This document shows, piece by piece, positions 58,504 through 64,000 of a DNA stretch of 64,000 bases (its first letter is position 1; the number at the start of each line of letters is the position of its first letter). This stretch comes from Rhizobium leguminosarum (GTDB lineage: Bacteria > Pseudomonadota > Alphaproteobacteria > Rhizobiales > Rhizobiaceae). The stretch covers positions 1 to 64,000 of the forward strand of contig NZ_CP016286.1 in assembly GCF_001679785.1 (NCBI RefSeq), read 5' to 3'. Position numbers and translations under genes: made by a program. The notes beneath the pieces are model-generated. The model saw nothing but the letters and a program-made list of their open reading frames with translations, ran no database searches and was not told where the DNA came from.

Positions 58504-59175
58504 CTACGCGCTGACCGGCTCCGAAACGCTCTTTCGCGAACTCCACTCCTCCTTGGTCTGCGTCTTGATGTCGAACTGGTCGCGCGTCCTTGCGTAGGTA
58601 TGGCCACCCATTCTTCCGACGGCGTCCATCAGTTGCTGGTCGATATGCAGGTTCGTCGGATTGACTGCATCGCTTCTGACATAGACGCCAAGCACTTCGC
58701 CGAGGATGATTTCGCGCGCCGGGCCGACCTGCAGGGTGGTGTGGCGGCGGCATTCGAGTGCTGCGGGCGCTGCCAGGATGCGCGGGCTTCTGACCATCTG
58801 TCCCGGCGCCGTTGCCAGTCCGGCTTCCGAGAGTTCGTCGACCTCAGGCCCGAACTTGATGGCGCAAACCTCCATCTGGTCGACAAGGGCGTCATCGCAG
58901 ATGTGTACCGTAAACTCGCCGGTTTCGCGGATGTTGCGGGCCGTATCCTTGAAACGCATGTCGGCATAATTCTCGACGCCGATGGCGACGATTGCCGGGT
59001 CGTGGGTCAGGACGTTGAAGAAGCTGAACGGGCCGGCATTCGGCAGGCCCTCCTTGCTCGCCGTCGTCACCAGCGCGATGGGGCGGGGAATGACCGTGCC
59101 GATGAGGATCTTGTAACGCTCGCGCTCGGTCAGCTTGGCGAAATCGAAATGGGTGTGTTGTTTATGATTGATCAT
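58504..59175 (-). CDS. Flavin reductase-family protein
   Basis: A 223-residue FMN-binding split-barrel protein of the flavin reductase like (DIM6/NTAB) family. Motifs: YKILIGTVIPRPIALVTT, PFSFFNVLTHDPA, and a C-terminal GHTYARTRDQFDI. It could supply reduced flavin or act on its own. The ATG at 59175 is one base after the stop of the M24 gene, so the two are co-translated. It is the last gene of the operon. Confidence 0.85.
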   Translation of the reverse strand: MINHKQHTHFDFAKLTERERYKILIGTVIPRPIALVTTASKEGLPNAGPFSFFNVLTHDPAIVAIGVENYADMRFKDTARNIRETGEFTVHICDDALVDQMEVCAIKFGPEVDELSEAGLATAPGQMVRSPRILAAPAALECRRHTTLQVGPAREIILGEVLGVYVRSDAVNPTNLHIDQQLMDAVGRMGGHTYARTRDQFDIKTQTKEEWSSRKSVSEPVSA

Positions 59176-59176
59176 G

Positions 59177-60601
59177 TCAGGCCTCGGCAGCGACGCGGTG
59201 GGTTTCAAGCGGGGTATGGCGGCTGAGGTTCTCAAAGCCGTCCTTGGTCACGACATACATGTCGCCGACGTTGCAGCCGGCCGACAGCGGCTCCAGCCAC
59301 TGCGTGTGCAGCACGAAGACCATGCCCTCTTCCATCCTGTCGTAGTTATGCGAGGAGATATTGAAGCTGTTCTGGCCGCCGGCCATGCCGACCGAATGGC
59401 CGAGGTTCGGATTGTGCGGTCCGTGCGTTGCCGGATAGACGTGCATGAGCTTGCGGCCCTGCGCCTCCCAGTCGATGTCCTTCACATACTGATGGGGGAT
59501 CAGGCGTGCTCCGCCGTCTTCCATCGGCGACCAGTTGTAGGGCATGGTGCGCGCCTCGGCTGAGGTCAGCATGCCTCGCTCGATCATCGGTTCGAAGGCG
59601 GCGTTGTTGATATCCCGCATCAGCGCGCCCGGCCTGATCAGCTTCTCCGCCCGCTTGACGCCTTCGGTGCAGGCGGCAAGCACATCCTCCTGGTGGCTGG
59701 TGATGTCGCCGACCGCGATCATGCGAGCGGTCTGGGCGGTGTAGCCGCGATAGGTGACGTTGGAAATATAGAGGTTGATGAGGTCGCCCGGGCGGACGAT
59801 GTGGCCATAGGGCTTGCCGCAATGAGTGCCGAATTCGTTGATGCCGATCTGGTAGCCGTCGCCCGTTTCGCCGCCGAGCGCCATCTGCGCATAGGTGAAG
59901 GCGGCCAGGATTTCATGGTCGGTGACGCCTGACTTCGCTACATGATAGGCAGCCTGCGTGCCGATGCTGATCAGCTGGGCAGCGGCGCGGAACATCTCGA
60001 TCTCGGGCAGCGAGCGGACCTTCTGCATGCGGTCGAGGATGGCGTTGTCGGCGACGAACTTGCTCTTCGGCATCAACTCGTCGAGCGCAGACCAGAAGGT
60101 CAGCGACGTGCGGTCGCCGATCCTGCCGATCTGGGCCTTGGCGAGGCCGAGACCGGCGAGAACCTCGGCGCATTTCTCGGCAGTCTTGATGACGGAATCG
60201 CCGGGACGGTCGGCATATTCGCGGCCGATCGGTCCGATCTGCCAGATTTCGTCGACGAGTACGGGCTCGCCGCCCGGCGGCAGCAGGACGGATTGGGTGA
60301 AGAACGAGAGAAGCACCATCGCCTTGTCGGCATCGGTCGGAATGATCAGCACGCCTTCGCGCATCCAGTCGCAGATATAGCGCAGATAGGCGTTGGACGC
60401 GTGGAACCAGCCGACGCTGCCGGCATGGACGATCAGTGCGTCATGGCCGGCTTCGACCGCCTGACGGCGAATTTTGCGAAGGCGATCCTCGAACTCTTCG
60501 ACAGGAAGCGGCAAGGGCGCGGAGAAGTCGAAATCCGGCTGGAAGTCGGCCAGCAGCGATCCCATCCGATAGCCGCCTGCGTTTGTCGCGCGCATGTTCA
60601 T
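59177..60601 (-). CDS. M24-family (creatinase/pita-bread fold) hydrolase without the usual metal ligands
   Basis: A 474-residue protein with an N-terminal creatinase-like domain and a C-terminal M24 fold. The M24 landmarks align but the metal residues do not: GDLINLYISN at 272-281 lacks the first Asp, TAQTAR has Q290 for the second, and CNVGDM at 443-448 replaces the final R-x-E-D. One His (GH at 401-402) remains. So it is probably non-metallo, like creatinase. It follows the ABC transporter genes by 45 bases, which suggests it hydrolyses the imported compound. The ATG at 60601 is used; 60628 is an alternative. Confidence 0.8.
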   Translation of the reverse strand: MNMRATNAGGYRMGSLLADFQPDFDFSAPLPLPVEEFEDRLRKIRRQAVEAGHDALIVHAGSVGWFHASNAYLRYICDWMREGVLIIPTDADKAMVLLSFFTQSVLLPPGGEPVLVDEIWQIGPIGREYADRPGDSVIKTAEKCAEVLAGLGLAKAQIGRIGDRTSLTFWSALDELMPKSKFVADNAILDRMQKVRSLPEIEMFRAAAQLISIGTQAAYHVAKSGVTDHEILAAFTYAQMALGGETGDGYQIGINEFGTHCGKPYGHIVRPGDLINLYISNVTYRGYTAQTARMIAVGDITSHQEDVLAACTEGVKRAEKLIRPGALMRDINNAAFEPMIERGMLTSAEARTMPYNWSPMEDGGARLIPHQYVKDIDWEAQGRKLMHVYPATHGPHNPNLGHSVGMAGGQNSFNISSHNYDRMEEGMVFVLHTQWLEPLSAGCNVGDMYVVTKDGFENLSRHTPLETHRVAAEA

Positions 60602-60646
60602 GAGTTTGTTCCTTCCAAGTTCAGGCATAGGTCATTGACGGATTGT

Positions 60647-61468
60647 TCAGGCCTGCCGTGGCGGCGCGAGCACGCGCCGGGCAACCAGCAGTCCGACCAG
60701 CGTCACGGCGATCAGAATTCCGGAGATTGCCGCGACGCGCACATCGAGCGATTCCTCGATCAGCGCGAACATCCGCAGCGGCAAGACGGTCGTGCGGGCG
60801 TCGGCGAGGAAAAGCGATACCGACACATTGTCGAGCGACTGGATGAAGACGAGGAATGCGCCGGCCAGAATGCCGGGCATCAATAGCGGCAGGGTCACGC
60901 GCCGCAGCGTCATGAACCAGCTCGCGCCCATGGTCGTCGATGCCTCGGCAAGCGAGGGATTGAGTCCCTGGGCGACGACGGAGGCGGCGCGGTACATCAG
61001 CGGCCCGAAGACCACGACATGGCCTGATACGGTCAGCCAGAGCGACGGCTTGAAGCCGATAAAGTTGGCGACGATCAAAGCGGCAAGGCCGTAGACCAGG
61101 CTCGGCAGGACGAGCGGGGCGAGCAGCAGCGGCTCGATCGTGCCGGCGGTGCTGCGCTTCATGCGCGTCATGCCGATGGTTGCCGGAACCGCAAAGATCA
61201 GCGATCCGAGGACGGCAAGGCCGGCGATCTTCAGCGAGTTCCAGGCGGCGATATGTTCGGTTGCCGAGCGCACGGGATCGAGCAGCGCCGCATACCACCT
61301 GAGCGAAAAGCCCTGCGGCGGATATTTCAATGTCTGCCCCGAGGTGAACGACATCGTCAGCGCAATCACGATGGGCGCCACGAGATAGATGACGCAGAGG
61401 CCGCCGAAACCGTAGGCGAATGCCTTGTAGAGGATGACGGGAATGGGATTTTCGCGACGATCACGCAT
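60647..61468 (-). CDS. ABC transporter permease (PotC-like)
   Basis: A 273-residue inner membrane permease with about six helices. The EAA loop for ATPase contact is near EASTTMGASWFMTLRRVTLPLL. Part of a spermidine/putrescine-type importer. Its ATG overlaps the upstream permease stop by 8 bases, so translation is probably coupled. Confidence 0.88.
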   Translation of the reverse strand: MRDRRENPIPVILYKAFAYGFGGLCVIYLVAPIVIALTMSFTSGQTLKYPPQGFSLRWYAALLDPVRSATEHIAAWNSLKIAGLAVLGSLIFAVPATIGMTRMKRSTAGTIEPLLLAPLVLPSLVYGLAALIVANFIGFKPSLWLTVSGHVVVFGPLMYRAASVVAQGLNPSLAEASTTMGASWFMTLRRVTLPLLMPGILAGAFLVFIQSLDNVSVSLFLADARTTVLPLRMFALIEESLDVRVAAISGILIAVTLVGLLVARRVLAPPRQA

Positions 61469-62288
61469 GACCGACCAACCTCCTGTGACGGGACATCATG
61501 GTAAGGGCGACCAGCAGGCAGCCGGTGGACAGCAGCAGGACGACGGCGATGGCCGAGGCCAGCGGCCAGTCGAACAGCGTGCCGACTTCGCGGTAGATCA
61601 ACTGCGGCACATAGACGTTGCGCGCGCCGCCGATGACGGCCTGGGTGACGAAGGAGCTGCTGGTGCTGGCAAAGACCAGGATCCAGCCCGCCAGCAGGCC
61701 CGGCAGCATCAGTGGCAAAAGCACGGTGACAAAGATGCGCCAGGGACCGGCGCCGGAAACCTGGGCCGCTTCCGTCAGCTGCACCGGCGTACGCGACAGG
61801 ATGGCGATCAGCGGCAGGATGATCAGCGGCAGGTCGATCTGGCACATGGCCATGACCAGGCCGAGTTCGGTAAAGAGCAGGCTGGTCGGCATTCCTGTCA
61901 GGCCGAGCCCGACCAGCGCTTCGCTGATCGGTCCCTGGCGTCCGAGGATGACGATCCAGGCGAAGGTGCGCACGACATTGCTGGTCAGCATCGGAATGAG
62001 CGTCAGGAAAATCAGCACCTGCCGCAGGTTTCTGCCGCCATGCCAGTAGAGGAGTGCGATCGGCACGCCGAGCAAGGTCGTGCCGATGACGGTTTCGAGG
62101 CCGAGCCTTGCGGTATTGACGAGGACGCGGAAATTGAACGCGTCGCCGAAGAAGCGGGCATAATGTTCAAGGGTCGCTCCGCCGGGACCGGCGAAGCTGA
62201 AACCGACGAGGACGGCGAGCGGCGTTGCGAAGAACGCCACGGAAAGCAACAGCATCGGTAGGACGTAAGGGAAGCCGCTCGCCTTCAT
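61461..62288 (-). CDS. ABC transporter permease (PotB-like)
   Basis: A 275-residue permease with about six helices. The EAA loop is LTEAAQVSGAGPWRIFVTVLLP. Starts MKASGFPYVLPMLLLSVAFF, a first membrane helix. Pairs with the PotC-like permease. Located between the binding-protein gene and the second permease. Confidence 0.88.
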   Translation of the reverse strand: MKASGFPYVLPMLLLSVAFFATPLAVLVGFSFAGPGGATLEHYARFFGDAFNFRVLVNTARLGLETVIGTTLLGVPIALLYWHGGRNLRQVLIFLTLIPMLTSNVVRTFAWIVILGRQGPISEALVGLGLTGMPTSLLFTELGLVMAMCQIDLPLIILPLIAILSRTPVQLTEAAQVSGAGPWRIFVTVLLPLMLPGLLAGWILVFASTSSSFVTQAVIGGARNVYVPQLIYREVGTLFDWPLASAIAVVLLLSTGCLLVALTMMSRHRRLVGHA

Positions 62289-62297
62289 CACATCACC

Positions 62298-63344
62298 TCA
62301 ACCGGCAACGAGCGCGTCGAACTGGCGGATCCAGCCGTCGCGGTTCTTGTTGATCGCGACCCAATCCGGATAGACCATGGTCTTGATCTGGTCGCGGGTG
62401 ACATAGGCTTCGATGCCCGGCGTCAGCGCCACGTCCTTGTTGGTCGGGAACATCTCGGTCGGCGGCTCCTTGAGTTGGTCCTGGGCGGCCTTGGAGATCG
62501 CGGCATCCATATAGGCATAGGCCGCGTCGAGATTGGCCGTGCCCTTGGTCAAGTGGATATTGACGGGGGCTGCCGGCGAGCCGGTTTCGGGTTGGACGAA
62601 CTCGGCGTTGAGGCCGAGGCTCTTCAGGCGGGCGACGTTGCCGGTCGAGCACATGAAAACGGCGATTTCACCCTGCTGGAACAGCGTCATCTGATGGTTG
62701 GTGCTGTCGACCACGCCCTTTAGATGCTCCGGATGATCCTTGAACAGCTTGAAGACCGCGTCCATGTCGTTGGGGCCGGAACCGAAGATCTTGGCGATCT
62801 CGGTATAGGCCATGACGGCGGTGTTCGAGGCAAAGCCGGTCCAGGAAACCTTGCCGCTATAGGCCGGGTTTTCGAAGAGATCGCGATATCCCTTCGGCTT
62901 CGGCTTCGGAACGAGATCGGGATTGTAGGCGATGCCGTTGACCTCGATGGTCACGGTCGGGCCGTATTCGCCCTGGAAGGACGGATCGAGCATGCCCCAG
63001 TTCTTGAGCTTGCTCGGATCGATCTTCTGGATGAGATCCTTCTCGATGGCGACGGCCATCTGGCCAGGCGACATCAGCAGCGTGTCATAGGGCGGGTTGC
63101 CGGGGCTCGCCATGATCTTGGCAAGCTGGTCCTGCGCCATCGCCGGGGCAATGGTCAGGTCATAGCCTGCATCCTTGACCATCGGCGTCAGCACTGCGCG
63201 GTAGGCATCTTCCCAGCTGCCCGGGAAAGTGGCGGCAACGGCTCCGCCGCCGGCAGCGCGGGCGGCAAATGGAAGCATGGCCGATGCGGCAACACCGGCC
63301 GCCAGGAAACCGAACCCACGACGGGTAATCTGAAAGTCCTTCAT
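62298..63344 (-). CDS. ABC transporter substrate-binding protein with a Tat signal
   Basis: A 348-residue periplasmic binding protein of the PotD/iron-type class. The N-terminus has a twin-arginine signal, QITRRGFGFLAAG (RR at 8-9), so it is probably exported folded. The body has PAMAQDQLAKIMASP and TGNVARLKSLGLNAE. The ligand is unknown; polyamines, opines or amino compounds are possible for this class. The ATG at 63344 is 6 bases from the ATPase stop. Confidence 0.85.
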   Translation of the reverse strand: MKDFQITRRGFGFLAAGVAASAMLPFAARAAGGGAVAATFPGSWEDAYRAVLTPMVKDAGYDLTIAPAMAQDQLAKIMASPGNPPYDTLLMSPGQMAVAIEKDLIQKIDPSKLKNWGMLDPSFQGEYGPTVTIEVNGIAYNPDLVPKPKPKGYRDLFENPAYSGKVSWTGFASNTAVMAYTEIAKIFGSGPNDMDAVFKLFKDHPEHLKGVVDSTNHQMTLFQQGEIAVFMCSTGNVARLKSLGLNAEFVQPETGSPAAPVNIHLTKGTANLDAAYAYMDAAISKAAQDQLKEPPTEMFPTNKDVALTPGIEAYVTRDQIKTMVYPDWVAINKNRDGWIRQFDALVAG

Positions 63345-63349
63345 CACGT

Positions 63350-64000
63350 TCACCTCTGTTGAATTGTTTCTTCACTCATGATTTCCGGTTCGGCCGGAAA
63401 GGCGTGACACCTTGCGGTGTCGATCTCGGCAAATAGCTGCGTTCCCGGTTCGGGAATGAACGTGGTGGGGCCTCTGACCTCGGAAGCGCGCAGACCGGTG
63501 CCGTCTTCCAGAACAAGGTCATGGACGAGGGAGGGGCCGAGCGGCACGGAAACCGTCATGCGTACCGGCAGGGTGCTCTCGCCCGGCTGCGTCGACAGGC
63601 GAACCTCTTCCGGCCGGAAGGTGATCGTGACCTTCGAGCCGAGGGTGAAATTCAACCGGCGCGGCAGGAGCAGGGTCCGGTCATCGGCAAGGCCGATCAG
63701 GGTGCTCTCGGCATCGAGGCGCAGCACCGTTCCGTTGAGCAGGTTTGCCTGGCCGATGAAGGTGTTGACGAAAAGCGTCTTCGGGCGATCGTAGACGGTC
63801 ATCGGCGTGTCGATCTGTTCGACATTGCCCTTGTTCATCAGCACCAGGCGGTTTGCGAGGCTCTGGGCTTCCTCCTGATCATGCGTGACGATCAGCGTCG
63901 TGATGCCGAGCGTCTTCTGCAGGTGAAGCAGCTCGACCTGCAGATCGAAACGCAGGGCGCGGTCGAGCGCGCCGAAGGGTTCGTCGAGAAGCAGAAGGGA
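63350..64000 (-). CDS. ABC transporter ATP-binding protein, N-terminal part outside the window
   Basis: Only the C-terminal part is present, reading in from the right edge. Visible motifs: Walker B LLLLDEPFGALD at the edge, the H-loop IVTHDQEEAQS, and a TOBE-like domain (FRPEEVRLST). It resembles PotA. The product stops 6 bases before the binding-protein start. It is the first known gene of the importer operon. Confidence 0.9.
   Translation of the reverse strand, partial: SLLLLDEPFGALDRALRFDLQVELLHLQKTLGITTLIVTHDQEEAQSLANRLVLMNKGNVEQIDTPMTVYDRPKTLFVNTFIGQANLLNGTVLRLDAESTLIGLADDRTLLLPRRLNFTLGSKVTITFRPEEVRLSTQPGESTLPVRMTVSVPLGPSLVHDLVLEDGTGLRASEVRGPTTFIPEPGTQLFAEIDTARCHAFPAEPEIMSEETIQQR

Overview
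The window looks like chromosomal DNA of a Rhizobium of the R. etli / R. leguminosarum type. The evidence is high GC content, family-level matches to rhizobial proteins (BA14K, DUF6101-like, DUF1217, a proposed HPE1-like secreted protein, MipA, a GbcA-like Rieske oxygenase) and several classes of rhizobial intergenic palindromes. I see no rRNA, tRNA, CRISPR array, prophage or plasmid replication gene. Most of the window is ordinary housekeeping chromosome.

Layout. 1-5.3 kb: a radical SAM gene cut by the window edge, a short GT2 glycosyltransferase, a small secreted protein, and a minus-strand TPR protein-ispE-moaB group. All four long minus-strand genes here carry apparent frameshifts, eight in total, while no other gene in the window shows one. 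5.4-10.2 kb: ispB, divergent from a DUF2007 gene and a TrmN6-like methyltransferase, then mntH with a Fur/Mur-like site, an S49 peptidase and a small membrane protein. 10.2-13.2 kb: an island of two insertion sequences (IS481 and IS256 families) set in palindromic repeats. 13.2-20.1 kb: glyQ, lemA, an E. coli-class EPSP synthase, a DUF2207 protein, purD and a small secreted protein. 20.5-28 kb: a Cache-domain chemoreceptor, a GIY-YIG protein, glyS (opposite strand to glyQ) and tex. 28-33 kb: cfa, a histidine phosphatase, mipA, ubiA and a DUF6101-like gene. 33-36.3 kb: a 1109-residue protein built from about ten DUF1217-like modules. 36.3-45.9 kb: an FAD-linked 2-hydroxyacid oxidase, tsaC, a triplicated palindrome, a Rieske oxygenase, BA14K, a ZntB/CorA channel, and an acyl-CoA dehydrogenase/enoyl-CoA hydratase pair. 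46-58 kb: an MBL hydrolase, TrmA/RlmD methyltransferase and tlyA; a DUF4424 protein; a second chemoreceptor; dxs, pirin, an SDR, xseB and a deacetylase-family gene. 58-64 kb: a thioesterase, and a minus-strand operon of a spermidine/putrescine-type ABC transporter, an M24-fold hydrolase lacking its metal ligands, and a flavin reductase.

How the genes fit together. Isoprenoid and quinone functions recur (dxs, ispE, ispB, ubiA). Translation and RNA functions include glyQ, glyS, tsaC, tlyA, the TrmA/RlmD enzyme, the TrmN6-like enzyme and tex. The two loci that seem least explained by known biology are the DUF1217 repeat protein and the last operon, where an importer is paired with a probably non-metallo pita-bread enzyme. 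The clearest non-coding signal is a set of palindromes whose inner core is conserved while the stems change in a compensating way. One copy supplies the apparent start codon of ispE, one abuts the stop codon of the Rieske gene, and one is repeated three times in tandem.
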